Source: JBBTQZ01 sp964489135
GTDB taxonomy: Bacteria > Patescibacteriota > Minisyncoccia > Phycocordibacterales > WO2-35-19
Reading direction: 5' to 3'
Assembly: GCA_964489135.1 (NCBI GenBank)
Contig: CAZAXK010000007.1
Span: 1-25,430 of the forward strand
DNA: 25,430 nt
The position numbers and the translations under genes were made by a program. Of the stretch, positions 15,015-22,861 are shown piece after piece. How positions within the stretch are numbered: the stretch's first letter is position 1; each line of letters starts with the position of its first letter. Below the pieces are notes generated by a model. The model searched no databases. It saw nothing but the letters and a program-made list of their open reading frames with translations, and had not been told where the DNA came from.

Positions 15015-17196
15015 TTTCTGGTTCGTCTCTTTCGGAGGTATCGGCTTCGTAGCCACCCTCTGGTTTTATTAGTACTTCACGGGGCTTTGCCCCATCACCG
15101 GGGCCGATTACTTGTTTTTCTTCCAATATATCGATAAGGCGAGCTGCTCTTGCATAACCGATCCTGAGTTTTCTCTGAAGGAAAGAGGTCGAGGCCTTGC
15201 CAGTAGATACAACCGTCTCTCTTGCTTCCTCGTAGAGATCATCGTCAACATCTTCGTCGTTACTGTCAAACAAGACGTTCCGGCTTTCTACACCACCCGC
15301 TCCGGTTGAGCTACTCTCGAAACTTATTTCGCTCGGCAGATCATCCTGTGCCTGTTTGCCCAAGTATTCGGCCACCTTCTTTACCTCGGTTTCGGATATA
15401 AAAGGGGATTGAAGGCGAATCGGTTTGGACATTTCTCCCGAGAGGTAGAGCATATCACCTGCGCCAAGGAGCTTTTCGGCACCGGCGCTATCGAGGATTG
15501 TGCGCGAATCGAATTGTGATGCGACCTGAAGAGCGATCCGGGCTGGGATGTTGGCCTTGATGAGACCGGTGATGACGTTCACGCTCGGTCTTTGGGTCGA
15601 AAGAATCAGATGGATACCCACGGCTCGGCTCATTTGGGCCAGACGGACTATGGCGGATTCTAGTTCGCGTGGATAGGCCTGCATAATGTCGGCCAGTTCG
15701 TCGATGACCACTACAATATAAGGCATTGTATCAGGGAGCTCGGTCGTATTTTCGTTACCCTTTTTCTTGGCTTGGTCTATGGCCGGAGTAAGCACGTTCT
15801 TGTGATATGACTCGATATCACGAACCTTGTTGGTCTCAAGTATTTGGTAGCGGCGTTCCATTTCTTTGGCTGCCCACTTGAGAGCCATGATGGCTTTCTT
15901 GGGATCGGTTATGACTGGGGTCAGCAGGTGGGGGATTTTGTTGTAGAGGGTAAGCTCGACTCGCTTCGGGTCTATCATAATAAATTTCAAATTTTCGGGC
16001 GGATTGCGAAACAGAATTGAATTTATAATTACATGGATAGTAACTGACTTTCCGCTACCGGTTGCTCCTGCAATAAGTAGGTGAGGCATTTTTGCAAGAT
16101 TAGCAAACTGGGCTACGCCGGATATGCCTTTGCCCAGTGCAACCATAAGGGGTTTGGGAGAGTCAGTATAATCACTTTGTGATAGAAGGGAGGCGAGGCC
16201 GACGGTTGTTTTGACGCTGTTCGGTATCTCAATACCGACGAGCGATTTACCGGGGATTGGAGCTTCTATGCGCACCGGATGGGCTGCAAGGGCGAGCTCG
16301 AGATTGTTCTGGAGGCCAAGAATTTTGGAGAGCTTCACACCCTCAGCAGGTTTCAGAGCATATCTGGTAACTGATGGACCAATCGAAATCTCGTCCATTT
16401 CGACGATAATGCCGAAATTCTGCAAAGTCCGCTTGATTATATTTGCGTTCGCTTTTATGTCGCCAACTTCTGGCTTACCCCGATCCCTTTCGAGCATTGA
16501 AATAGGGGGCGGTGTCCACTCCCTAAACAGTGAACCTCGGCCGAGCTTAAACTCCTCGGTTTCTCCCGCTGATTCTTTTGGCTTCTGAATATTTGGAGCT
16601 GGCTGGACCACCTTTGCTTCTACAGGTTTAGGCGCATCGTTTATTTCGGCGCCAGATATTTTTATATTTTTGTCGATGGCCCCCTCTTCGTCCTCCTCCA
16701 CCTTCGTTCTCCCAAACAAAAACCCAAAACTGAGCGGGGTATCTAGCACTATAAGGATGCTAACGACTGCGAGAGCGACCAAGATGATAGCGGAAGCGTA
16801 AACCTCGAAAAGTTTAACGAGGGGCTTGTAAATAACATTGCCAACTATACCACCGCGGTTGTCGAAAGCGAGACCGATTAAGGCGAGAAGTGAGAGGAAC
16901 AAGAGCCCACTCCCCAAAGCTCTGGTCCAGCCAAATTCGTGTTGAGTCGACTTTACAAATGCTATAGAAAGCAAAAGACAGATCAGTGGTATCAAGAAGT
17001 ACCCTATACCGAAAAGAGTCGAGAGGATCACGTAGGCCTTGTCGCCGACTAGGCCTGCTTTCTCAAAGGACGCTAGCATAAAGAAAGAAAACAAAACAAA
17101 AAAGCCGATCGATGACACCCACGCGAGAGTCTCGTTTTTCAGACTCCCTGAATTTGGAGTCTCAGTTTGTTTTTCTGCCTTCTTTTTTCTACCCAT
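15001..17196 (-). CDS. ftsK: DNA translocase FtsK/SpoIIIE
   Basis: Pumps chromosome ends through the division septum. 731 aa from the ATG at 17196 (MGRKKKAEKQ), chosen over an upstream in-frame ATG at 17262 because a -10 box lies just before it and the added 22 residues look non-conserved. Four or so N-terminal membrane helices (about 25-160), a short linker, the alpha/beta domains from WTPPPISMLERDRGKPEVGDI, Walker A LLIAGATGSGKSVTIH, Walker B MPYIVVVIDELADIMQ, then the gamma winged helix STGKASTSFLQRKLRIGYARAARLIDILEEKQVIGPGDGAKPREVL. The complete gamma domain implies KOPS-like guidance. Heads the ftsK/Ig-like/recA operon. Confidence 0.97.
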   Translation of the reverse strand: MGRKKKAEKQTETPNSGSLKNETLAWVSSIGFFVLFSFFMLASFEKAGLVGDKAYVILSTLFGIGYFLIPLICLLLSIAFVKSTQHEFGWTRALGSGLLFLSLLALIGLAFDNRGGIVGNVIYKPLVKLFEVYASAIILVALAVVSILIVLDTPLSFGFLFGRTKVEEDEEGAIDKNIKISGAEINDAPKPVEAKVVQPAPNIQKPKESAGETEEFKLGRGSLFREWTPPPISMLERDRGKPEVGDIKANANIIKRTLQNFGIIVEMDEISIGPSVTRYALKPAEGVKLSKILGLQNNLELALAAHPVRIEAPIPGKSLVGIEIPNSVKTTVGLASLLSQSDYTDSPKPLMVALGKGISGVAQFANLAKMPHLLIAGATGSGKSVTIHVIINSILFRNPPENLKFIMIDPKRVELTLYNKIPHLLTPVITDPKKAIMALKWAAKEMERRYQILETNKVRDIESYHKNVLTPAIDQAKKKGNENTTELPDTMPYIVVVIDELADIMQAYPRELESAIVRLAQMSRAVGIHLILSTQRPSVNVITGLIKANIPARIALQVASQFDSRTILDSAGAEKLLGAGDMLYLSGEMSKPIRLQSPFISETEVKKVAEYLGKQAQDDLPSEISFESSSTGAGGVESRNVLFDSNDEDVDDDLYEEARETVVSTGKASTSFLQRKLRIGYARAARLIDILEEKQVIGPGDGAKPREVLIKPEGGYEADTSERDEPENASL

Positions 17197-17205
17197 TGCA
17201 TTCAA

Positions 17206-17214
17206 ATAATACCA
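17206..17214 (-). promoter_or_regulatory. Extended -10 promoter of ftsK, nearly leaderless
   Basis: On the minus strand TGGTATTAT: an extended -10 (TGn) followed by TATTAT (17211-17206), nine bases before the ATG. No -35 hexamer is visible, which is normal for extended -10 promoters. The predicted start is two or three bases before the ATG. Confidence 0.45.
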
Positions 17215-17334
17215 CGAATTTATTTCAGCTATTTGTGGAAAGTGTACTCGGTGTGTGCGCAATTCCAGATGGTGGTCGCCGAGAGTTTAGGAACCCTGAT
17301 TTGACATGCTCTAAAAGACGCAATAAGCTTCTAT

Positions 17335-17420
17335 AAAGGACCAAAATTTAGCACTTGCATTATTATGTCTGATAGGGTATAATTAAAAGGACAAAGAAAA
17401 AAAGGTTATAAATAAAGGAC
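17335..17420 (+). promoter_or_regulatory. AAAGGAC heptamer cluster around the regulator promoter (possible operators)
   Basis: AAAGGAC occurs at 17335, 17386 and 17414, flanking and following the promoter, and four more times inside the gene (17614, 17623, 17947, 17960). Most copies are preceded by T or AT. Autoregulation by the encoded winged-helix protein is a guess. Confidence 0.3.
17355..17383 (+). promoter_or_regulatory. Predicted promoter of the winged-helix regulator gene
   Basis: TTGCAT (17355-17360), 17-nt spacer, perfect TATAAT (17378-17383). Start near 17390 leaves an about 36-nt leader containing two AAAGGAC heptamers. Confidence 0.65.
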
Positions 17421-17425
17421 ATTTT

Positions 17426-18163
17426 ATGGAATCAGAACTGTCTTTGAAGGTGAATAATGTGGAATCTGATAAGAGCTTCATCCAGCTCTACAACAGAACA
17501 AACCGGCTCATATCCGCGGTTTTTTTGGTTGTTAATGTGGTAGAAAATAATGACCAACTGAAGAATCGTATAAAGGAACTTTCCATGCGACTAATGTCTG
17601 TTTGTGTGGAATTAAAGGACGAAAAGGACTCAACGTTGCGCGCACTCCTATCACAGGTTCAGAAGATTGTTCTGGAGCTTTTGTCTCTTTTGGAAATTTC
17701 GTCTGTCTCGGGCCTCGTGTCAGAAATGAATGCTTCGGTTCTCAAGCAAGAATTTGAATCTTTCCTAAAATCTATTTCGGAATTCTCCATCAATACTGTA
17801 CAAGCTGAATCTGACCGAATGAAGGAGATTATCGCGGGGAATGATTTTATCGACGGTGCAGTTGTAACCACTCGTGCAAAAGAGGGCAATTCTCCCAAAG
17901 CCACTTCTGAGGCCGCGCTCAAAACCCAATCCGCACCGTTGGTTATAAAGGACGAAAATAAAGGACAGAATCGTAAAAACTCACGACAAATCGCTATTCT
18001 GGAGTTTGTTAGAAACCACCCCAATGCCAATATCAAGGATATAGCTCCTAATATAAGAGGATGTGGAGAAAAGACGATTCAAAGAGAGCTTGTGGAGCTG
18101 GTAAAGATGGGGAAAGTTGGCCGGATTGGGGAAAGACGCTGGAGTAGGTATTCAGTTGCTTAA
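17426..18163 (+). CDS. Winged-helix DNA-binding protein, putative regulator
   Basis: 245 aa. Residues about 1-150 are helical (IQLYNRTNRLISAVFLVVNVVENNDQLKNRIKELSMRLMSVCVEL), probably a dimerising or sensing bundle; a Lys/Ser/Ala-rich linker follows; the C-terminus (about 185-245, SRQIAILEFVRNHPNANIKDIAPNIRGCGEKTIQRELVELVKMGKVGRIGERRWSRYSVA) is a clear DeoR-type winged helix with the recognition-helix pattern S/EKTIQREL. No membrane segment. I recall this helical-bundle plus winged-helix layout as common in Parcubacteria, without known function. It precedes the secreted-protein gene in the same direction and could regulate it, which is only positional inference. Confidence 0.85.
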   Translation: MESELSLKVNNVESDKSFIQLYNRTNRLISAVFLVVNVVENNDQLKNRIKELSMRLMSVCVELKDEKDSTLRALLSQVQKIVLELLSLLEISSVSGLVSEMNASVLKQEFESFLKSISEFSINTVQAESDRMKEIIAGNDFIDGAVVTTRAKEGNSPKATSEAALKTQSAPLVIKDENKGQNRKNSRQIAILEFVRNHPNANIKDIAPNIRGCGEKTIQRELVELVKMGKVGRIGERRWSRYSVA

Positions 18164-18198
18164 AAAGCAAGGATATGAGATACTCTAAAAACCCTTTG

Positions 18199-18207
18199 TT
18201 ATCCACA
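18199..18207 (+). promoter_or_regulatory. Perfect DnaA box
   Basis: TTATCCACA in the gap before the secreted-protein gene. Identical copies at 20442-20450 and 24729-24737, and a one-mismatch copy (CTATCCACA) at 23955-23963, all on the same strand and all in gaps. Confidence 0.4.
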
Positions 18208-18216
18208 CTTCCGTCT

Positions 18217-18245
18217 TTGCGGGAGGGGATTCGGGGCGTTAGAAT
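18217..18245 (+). promoter_or_regulatory. Possible upstream promoter P1 of the secreted-protein gene
   Basis: TTGCGG (18217-18222), 17-nt spacer, TAGAAT (18240-18245). The -10 box is directly preceded by GGGGCGT, as in P2. Transcripts from here would carry an about 138-nt leader starting with the hairpin at 18254-18289. Confidence 0.4.
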
Positions 18246-18253
18246 AGCTTAGA

Positions 18254-18289
18254 GCTTTGCGCTTCTTGTCGATATTAGAAGCAAAAAGC
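18254..18289 (+). other. Hairpin in the upstream leader of the secreted-protein gene
   Basis: GCTTT (18254-18258) pairs with AAAGC (18285-18289) and GCTTCT (18261-18266) with AGAAGC (18277-18282), separated by a 2x2 internal loop and closed by a 10-nt loop. No T-run follows, so it is not a terminator; a 5' mRNA-stabilising role is plausible for an abundant transcript. Confidence 0.45.
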
Positions 18290-18343
18290 ATCGGCAAAAT
18301 TAATTTATTAATTATTAGAAAGCCGGTACGACGCGCCAAACCT

Positions 18344-18371
18344 TTTACAAATAATTTTGGGGCGTTATACA
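18344..18371 (+). promoter_or_regulatory. Predicted proximal promoter P2 of the secreted-protein gene
   Basis: TTTACA (18344-18349), 16-nt spacer, TATACA (18366-18371). Start near 18378 gives a leader of about 12 nt. GGGGCGT immediately precedes the -10 box. Confidence 0.55.
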
Positions 18372-18389
18372 ATCGGCAAATTAGAAAAA

Positions 18390-20348
18390 ATGTTAAAATC
18401 AAAATCAGTTAAATTGTTTGCGGGCGTGCTGGGTGCCGCTATGGTTTTGGGCGTTGTTGCAGTTCCTGCATCAGCTCAACAGACCACAGCTGAACTTACA
18501 GCGATGATCAACTCATTGCTCGCTCAGATTGAGCAACTTAAGGCTCAGATGGGCACAAGTGGTGCAGTTGGAACAACCTTTACTCAAGACCTTACAATTG
18601 GCTCAACAGGAGCACAGGTCTCTGCTCTTCAGCAGTGGCTTGTTTCGAAGGGTTACTTGGTTATGCCTCAGGGCGTAGCTATGGGCTACTTCGGCTCATT
18701 GACCAAATCAGCTCTTGCTAAATACCAAGCTGAAGCTGGTATTTCTCCAGCCGCTGGCTACTTCGGTCCTATAACAAGGGCTAAGGTTAATGCTATGGCT
18801 GGTGGTACTACAACTGGTGGCACAACTACTGGTGGTACTACAACTGGCGGCATCACTACTCCTGGCGCAGAAGGTACTCTTACAGTAACTTCAAACAACG
18901 CAGGTCTAGTTTCCACAGTTTACGAAGGTGACGACATGGCACCTATCTATGGATTCAATGTTGAAGCTAAGAACTCTGACATTGCGATTCAGAGAATTAA
19001 GGTAAACCTTGGCACCGACAGCAAGATCTACACAAAGGGTTACTCAAAGTTGTATGTTACCGATGGTAGCAGCGTACTTGCTTCAATCGACCTCAACTCT
19101 TCAACAGTTGTTAAGGAAAGCAGTACTTACTACGTAACCATCACAGGTTTCAACCTTGTAGTTCCTAAGGGTGGCAAGAAGCAGATTGTTCTTAAGGCAG
19201 ATGTTATGCCTTCTATCGAATCAACCGACAGAACAACTTTGACTTCAATCAGCATTTCTGTTCCTTCTAACGGAGTTCGAGGCGTAGACGGTGCAGGTAT
19301 CGATCAGTACAGTCCTACATCTGCTTTGTCTGGCCGAACAACAACCTTCAGTGCAGAATTGTCAGAAACAGCTACCTTGAATATGTCTCTTAACTCATCT
19401 TCTCCTAAGAAGAATGATGTGTTTGCTACAGCTGGCGCAAGCGAGAATGAAGCAGACAAACTTACTTTGGCCGTCATTGATTTGAAGGCCGAGAAGGATG
19501 ATGTGAAGATCACAGACATGGGTGTAAACGTTACTAAGACTGGATCTGGCGCCGCTAACGCTTCAACTACTGTTTACCTCTTCGAAGGTTCTACAGAGCT
19601 TGACAGCGCAAGCTTGGTTGGATCAGGTGCAGCTGGCAGCTTCTTCAACTTTAGTGACTTTGACTATGTAGTTCCTAAGGACACTACAAAGACTTTGACC
19701 ATCAAAGCTGACATCCGAAGCGCCAACGGCACAGTTGCAACATTCACAGCTTCTGCTTCAACTACTGGTGCAAACGCAATCGTTACAGAAAACACCAATG
19801 GTGACTCTGTAACAGAAAGCGGTTCTGCTACTGGTTATGGCATCGGAGTTCGAAATCAGGGTCTTGAAGTATCGCTTGTATCTAAGAGTGTCACAACAAG
19901 TGGCGTTCCTCAGACCAGCGGTTCAAACAACCCATCAACATCAACCATCACTGCAAACTTCACCTTCAAGGTTAAGGCTGTCGGTGCTGCTCAGATGCTT
20001 GGTTTGACCCAGTCAACTTCCAGCCCATTCGTATCGAGCACAACTTCGTTCGATATCTACAGAAACGGCTCTGTTGTAACAGATGTTGGAAGCAACTCGA
20101 CTTCAACTGCATTCACAGTTGACTCGATCTGCACCACTTCTGGATACACCAACAGCTGTTCATTGGCTGAAGGTACGGAAGTTACAATCCCTGTTTCCTT
20201 CCAGTTGCAAGGACGCAACTCTACAGGTTCAGGTTTGAACATCGGTCTTTACTCCTTCGGTATCAACGCTCTATATGCTAGTGGCAACACCATTAACTTC
20301 ATGGACGGTGAAAACGATTGGAGGACAGCTGATGTAAGCTTCCCTTAA
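18390..20348 (+). CDS. Secreted peptidoglycan-binding S-layer-like protein, probably abundant
   Basis: 652 aa from the ATG at 18390 (MLKSKSVKLFAGVLG), which gives a textbook signal peptide ending ASA at 27-29; an in-frame TTG at 18357 would add 11 non-hydrophobic residues and is less likely. After a short helical TTAELTAMINSLLAQIEQLKAQ segment comes a peptidoglycan-binding domain (about 66-136: LTIGSTGAQVSALQQWLVSKGYL...GYFGSLTKSALAKYQAEAGISPAAGYFGPITRAKVNAM), a (GGTTT)n linker (138-157) and about 490 residues of Ser/Thr-rich beta domains without any enzymatic motif. Codon choice differs from neighbours, with GCT, ACA, AAC, TTC, AAG and CTT preferred, as in highly expressed genes. Own promoter(s) and a strong terminator. 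Likely the main surface-layer or wall-coating protein. Confidence 0.88.
   Translation: MLKSKSVKLFAGVLGAAMVLGVVAVPASAQQTTAELTAMINSLLAQIEQLKAQMGTSGAVGTTFTQDLTIGSTGAQVSALQQWLVSKGYLVMPQGVAMGYFGSLTKSALAKYQAEAGISPAAGYFGPITRAKVNAMAGGTTTGGTTTGGTTTGGITTPGAEGTLTVTSNNAGLVSTVYEGDDMAPIYGFNVEAKNSDIAIQRIKVNLGTDSKIYTKGYSKLYVTDGSSVLASIDLNSSTVVKESSTYYVTITGFNLVVPKGGKKQIVLKADVMPSIESTDRTTLTSISISVPSNGVRGVDGAGIDQYSPTSALSGRTTTFSAELSETATLNMSLNSSSPKKNDVFATAGASENEADKLTLAVIDLKAEKDDVKITDMGVNVTKTGSGAANASTTVYLFEGSTELDSASLVGSGAAGSFFNFSDFDYVVPKDTTKTLTIKADIRSANGTVATFTASASTTGANAIVTENTNGDSVTESGSATGYGIGVRNQGLEVSLVSKSVTTSGVPQTSGSNNPSTSTITANFTFKVKAVGAAQMLGLTQSTSSPFVSSTTSFDIYRNGSVVTDVGSNSTSTAFTVDSICTTSGYTNSCSLAEGTEVTIPVSFQLQGRNSTGSGLNIGLYSFGINALYASGNTINFMDGENDWRTADVSFP
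18801..18860 (+). repeat. Four 15-bp coding repeats for the Gly/Thr linker
   Basis: Four tandem units near GGTGGTACTACAACT encode GGTTT GGTTT GGTTT GGITT, the flexible linker after the peptidoglycan-binding domain. A candidate for copy-number variation between strains. Confidence 0.85.
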
Positions 20349-20404
20349 TCCGAACCTAAGAGCACTTGTGATTCTCAAAAGCTACGGCTAGCGAGAATGC
20401 TCAC

Positions 20405-20436
20405 AAAAACCCGCCGAAAGGCGGGTTTTTGTTTTT
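20405..20436 (+). terminator. Strong rho-independent terminator of the secreted-protein gene
   Basis: CCCGCC-GAAA-GGCGGG with flanking AAAAA/TTTTT pairing (11 bp in total) followed by a T-rich run. The A-run on the other side makes it potentially bidirectional. Confidence 0.93.
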
Positions 20437-20441
20437 ATACC

Positions 20442-20450
20442 TTATCCACA
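20442..20450 (+). promoter_or_regulatory. Perfect DnaA box
   Basis: TTATCCACA just after the terminator and upstream of the PKD-protein promoter. Confidence 0.4.
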
Positions 20451-20460
20451 CCATGCATAA

Positions 20461-20488
20461 TTGAGGTCGTGATAACATTATGTCTAAT
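20461..20488 (+). promoter_or_regulatory. Possible promoter of the PKD-protein gene, leaderless
   Basis: TTGAGG (20461-20466), 16-nt spacer, TCTAAT (20483-20488), seven bases before the ATG at 20496. Confidence 0.4.
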
Positions 20489-20495
20489 AGAGAGC

Positions 20496-21743
20496 ATGAA
20501 ATATTTCAACAGGAGCTTCTTTCGATTTGTGGTGGGTTTTTTGATAATCCTCGCTGTCAGTCTGTTTCTTATTGTCGCAACATCCTCCTATGCTTCCGGC
20601 GTCGAAAGAATTGTGTTTGTCACCGAAGCTCAGGCCATAAAGCCCAATGTGGTATCAGAACCAATAAAAGTTGAGTTCCAGGATATCTCTCACAACCCGC
20701 AGTCTTTTGGCCAAACATCAAAACTTGTTCTCAAATCATCGTCCCCAACAGGGACTTTTGTCAGCGAATCAGGAAATCCCATTTCTGCTACCATAAATTC
20801 AAACTGGACCAGCCGAACGTTTTATTATAAAGATTCGAGTGAGGGCACTTTCATTATCAGCGCTGGTGTTGAAGGTACTTCGCTTGAAGCGGAGCAGAAA
20901 ATATCGGTAACCTCCGGAGCGGTTTTGGGAGCGTCTACCGAAGTAAGTTCCGGTTCGGTATCTGCTTCTACCAACAAAAGCTTCTCTGTCGCCGGTTCAA
21001 TTTATGAACCTAGTAATTCGGATCTTCAAATCGATATCGTAGGTGAAAGCTCGTTACCTCTTGGAAGTGTTGGGTATTTTAGAGCAGCGATAAAAAAGAA
21101 TACAGGCAAGGGTAAAGTGGACCTAAATTGGTCGTTTGGTGATGGTTATGTAGGAGACGGAGTATCGACAGAACATACATATAAATATGCGGGTAAATAC
21201 GCAGTTGTCCTTCGGGCTAGATCCGGGGAAGCAAGATCGATGAGCCGGTTTGATGTCGAGGTTCTGAAGCCGGATCTGAGAGTTGCCGAAACTCCGGAAT
21301 ATATAGAAATTTATAATGATAGCTCGAAAGAAATCGATCTATTTAGGTGGAAGTTAACTCAGGGTTACCTGAGTTTTATTTTTCAGCCATATACGATTCT
21401 TTTGCCCAGATCATCCCTTAAAGTGGAACGGGGTTTGCTCAATCTCAAGTCGTCACGGTATTACGAGCTTGCACTTTTTGATGCAAATGACCATTTGATA
21501 ATCAGCCAGCCGGCGGTTGGGGAAGGGCTGGCAAAAAATGTTGCGATGAGTCTCGAAAAAGTCAATTTACCCACCGCGGTAAACCAAGAGACCGAAACTG
21601 AAAGCGCAAGCATGTCTGCATCTGGGCAAGAGCAGTTGAGGAGAGAGGGTTCCGAGCAAAAGGGGGTCGTACTATACGAATCGACTTCGCGGGGCGACTT
21701 TTTTAGTCGAGCTTGGCAGTTTTTCAAGAGTGTGGTAGATTAG
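20496..21743 (+). CDS. Secreted/anchored PKD-domain protein with lamin-tail-like region
   Basis: 415 aa from the ATG at 20496; a longer in-frame ORF starts at 20397 inside the upstream terminator and is unlikely. Signal or anchor helix at about 9-33 (FRFVVGFLIILAVSLFLIVATSSYASG). Then a beta-rich region, a PKD domain (KVDLNWSFGDGYVGDGVSTEHTYKYAGKYAVVLRARSG, with the WSFGDG and H.Y...G.Y signatures), and a segment resembling a lamin-tail domain (YIEIYNDSSKEIDLFRWKLTQGYLSFIFQPYTILLPRSSLKVER). The C-terminus is Glu/Ser-rich and ends in an aromatic segment FFSRAWQFFKSVVD. The PKD plus lamin-tail combination is one I recall from Parcubacterial surface proteins. Function unknown; likely protein-protein or carbohydrate contact on the cell surface. 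Confidence 0.85.
   Translation: MKYFNRSFFRFVVGFLIILAVSLFLIVATSSYASGVERIVFVTEAQAIKPNVVSEPIKVEFQDISHNPQSFGQTSKLVLKSSSPTGTFVSESGNPISATINSNWTSRTFYYKDSSEGTFIISAGVEGTSLEAEQKISVTSGAVLGASTEVSSGSVSASTNKSFSVAGSIYEPSNSDLQIDIVGESSLPLGSVGYFRAAIKKNTGKGKVDLNWSFGDGYVGDGVSTEHTYKYAGKYAVVLRARSGEARSMSRFDVEVLKPDLRVAETPEYIEIYNDSSKEIDLFRWKLTQGYLSFIFQPYTILLPRSSLKVERGLLNLKSSRYYELALFDANDHLIISQPAVGEGLAKNVAMSLEKVNLPTAVNQETETESASMSASGQEQLRREGSEQKGVVLYESTSRGDFFSRAWQFFKSVVD
21713..21741 (+). promoter_or_regulatory. Predicted promoter of rplJ-rplL
   Basis: TTGGCA (21713-21718), 17-nt spacer, TAGATT (21736-21741), overlapping the end of the PKD gene. The start near 21748 coincides with the first base of the closing stem of the L10-type leader. 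Confidence 0.55.
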
Positions 21744-21747
21744 GGGC

Positions 21748-21888
21748 AACGGCTTCCAAGACCACTGGTTTACCCTGAGAGAGCGTAGCGAATCGATGGG
21801 TAGTAAATAATTTCCGGTGCAGGAGTTAATCTCACTTTGTCGGCCGTTTGGTCGATTTTATTTTTAATTCGCATAAGGTGCGGATAAA
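21748..21888 (+). promoter_or_regulatory. Probable ribosomal L10 leader of rplJ-rplL
   Basis: The L10-L12 complex represses its own mRNA by binding a leader. Here AACGGC (21748-21753) pairs with GCCGTT (21843-21848) as closing stem; AAGACC follows, then CACTGG (21763-21768), which pairs (one G-U) with CCGGTG in the 3' half; the latter continues as CCGGTGCAGGAG, close to the CCUACGCAGA block I recall for L10 leaders. The apical loop holds a palindromic repeat (21767-21800). An AAGGTG element seven bases before the rplJ ATG can serve as ribosome binding site. Confidence 0.5.
21767..21800 (+). repeat. Dispersed palindromic repeat, copy A (in the L10 leader)
   Basis: 34 bp beginning GGTTTACCCTGAG; differs from copy B at 24967-25000 at 4 positions. 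Ends ACCC/GGGT can pair. Confidence 0.8.
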
Positions 21889-22374
21889 ATGATTACAAAA
21901 AAACAAAAAGAAGAAGTAGTAAGCGAGCTTCAAGGGATGCTCAAAGATTCTGGATCTGTGGTCTTTGCCAACTTTCACGGTCTTACGGTGGCGGATTCTT
22001 CCGCTGTACGGAGAGCTCTCAGAGCCGAGGGTGTGGGCTATAAGGTCGCAAAAAAGACTCTGATAAAAAGAGCTTTGGATTCTCTAACAGTAAAAGGCGA
22101 AAGGCCCGAACTTGTAGGAGAACTGGCTATTGCTATCGGTAGCGATCCTATTGCTCCGGCTAGAATGGTCTTTGATTTCCAAAAGAAGCTCGACAAAAAG
22201 ATCTCTATTCTTGGAGGTATCTTCGAAGGCGAGTACAAGACCAAAGAAGAGATGACAAGTATTGCAATGATTCCTTCACTGCAAACTTTGCGTGGCATGT
22301 TTGTCAACATCATCAATTCTCCAATTCAGAGATTTGCTATCGCGCTCAATCAGATAGCAGAAAAGAAATCATAA
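21889..22374 (+). CDS. rplJ: 50S ribosomal protein uL10
   Basis: 161 aa. Base of the L7/L12 stalk, bound to 23S rRNA and to L12 dimers. ITKKQKEEVVSELQGMLKDSGSVVFANFHGLTVADSSAVRRALRAEGVGYKVAKKTLIKRAL is the classic L10 N-terminal domain; the C-terminal IPSLQTLRGMFVNIINSPIQRFAIALNQIAEKK carries the helix that binds L12. Preceded by AAGGTG, one of the few good ribosome binding sites in the window, and followed 31 nt later by rplL. Confidence 0.97.
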   Translation: MITKKQKEEVVSELQGMLKDSGSVVFANFHGLTVADSSAVRRALRAEGVGYKVAKKTLIKRALDSLTVKGERPELVGELAIAIGSDPIAPARMVFDFQKKLDKKISILGGIFEGEYKTKEEMTSIAMIPSLQTLRGMFVNIINSPIQRFAIALNQIAEKKS

Positions 22375-22405
22375 ATATTTATCAATCAATAAATTAACAA
22401 AAATT

Positions 22406-22828
22406 ATGTCAGAAGAAACAAATGCAGTTGCAGAAACCAAGGAGGAAGTTATGGTGCCTGCTAAGTTTGCAAAGATAGTAGAAGAGATCGAAAAGATGTC
22501 AGTGCTTGACCTCAATGAACTTGTAAAGGTTTTTGAGAATAAGTTTGGTGTTTCAGCTAGTGCTGTTGCGGTAGCTGGTCCGGCTGCGGCTGGGGCAGGT
22601 GATGCAGGAGAAGAAAAATCAACCTTTAACGTCGAGCTAACTGATGGTGGTGCTCAGAAAATCGCTGTCATCAAGGTTATCAAGGAGGCTCTAAACCTTG
22701 GTCTCAAGGATGCTAAGGACAAGGTTGACGGCGCTCCGGCTGTAATCGCTGAAGGTATGAAGAAGGAAGAAGCGGAAAGCTTGAAGAAGCAGATCGAGGA
22801 AGCCGGAGGAAAAGTAACTTTGAAATAA
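22406..22828 (+). CDS. rplL: 50S ribosomal protein bL12 (L7/L12)
   Basis: 140 aa, slightly long because of about 20 extra acidic residues at the N-terminus. The dimerisation region (FAKIVEEIEKMSVLDLNELVKVFENKFGVSA), Ala/Gly hinge (AVAVAGPAAAGAGDAG) and C-terminal domain (EKSTFNVELTDGGAQKIAVIKVIKEALNLGLKDAKDKVDGAPAVIAEGMKKEEAESLKKQIEEAGGKVTLK) are all complete. Recruits translation factors to the ribosome. The gap before it is A/T-rich without a Shine-Dalgarno sequence. Its last codons take part in an inverted repeat with the downstream DNA (22803-22857). Confidence 0.98.
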   Translation: MSEETNAVAETKEEVMVPAKFAKIVEEIEKMSVLDLNELVKVFENKFGVSASAVAVAGPAAAGAGDAGEEKSTFNVELTDGGAQKIAVIKVIKEALNLGLKDAKDKVDGAPAVIAEGMKKEEAESLKKQIEEAGGKVTLK

Positions 22829-22857
22829 GCAGAGCTCGTTTCAAATTACTTTTCCGG
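22803..22857 (+). other. Imperfect inverted repeat spanning the rplL stop codon
   Basis: CCGGAGGAAAAGTAACTTTGAAA (split here: 22803-22825) pairs, with small bulges, with 22839-22857 ending ACTTTTCCGG. The stop codon is in the loop. The right arm can instead pair with GGAAAAGT at 22897-22904, giving a competing structure. Confidence 0.55.
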
Positions 22858-22861
22858 AGGT

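Noticed and set aside
18357..18389. TTG start for the secreted protein at 18357
   Set aside because: Would place a charged stretch before the signal peptide, and this segment contains the predicted -10 box.
18801..18860. CRISPR-like direct repeats
   Set aside because: Adjacent 15-bp units without spacers that encode a Gly/Thr linker in frame.
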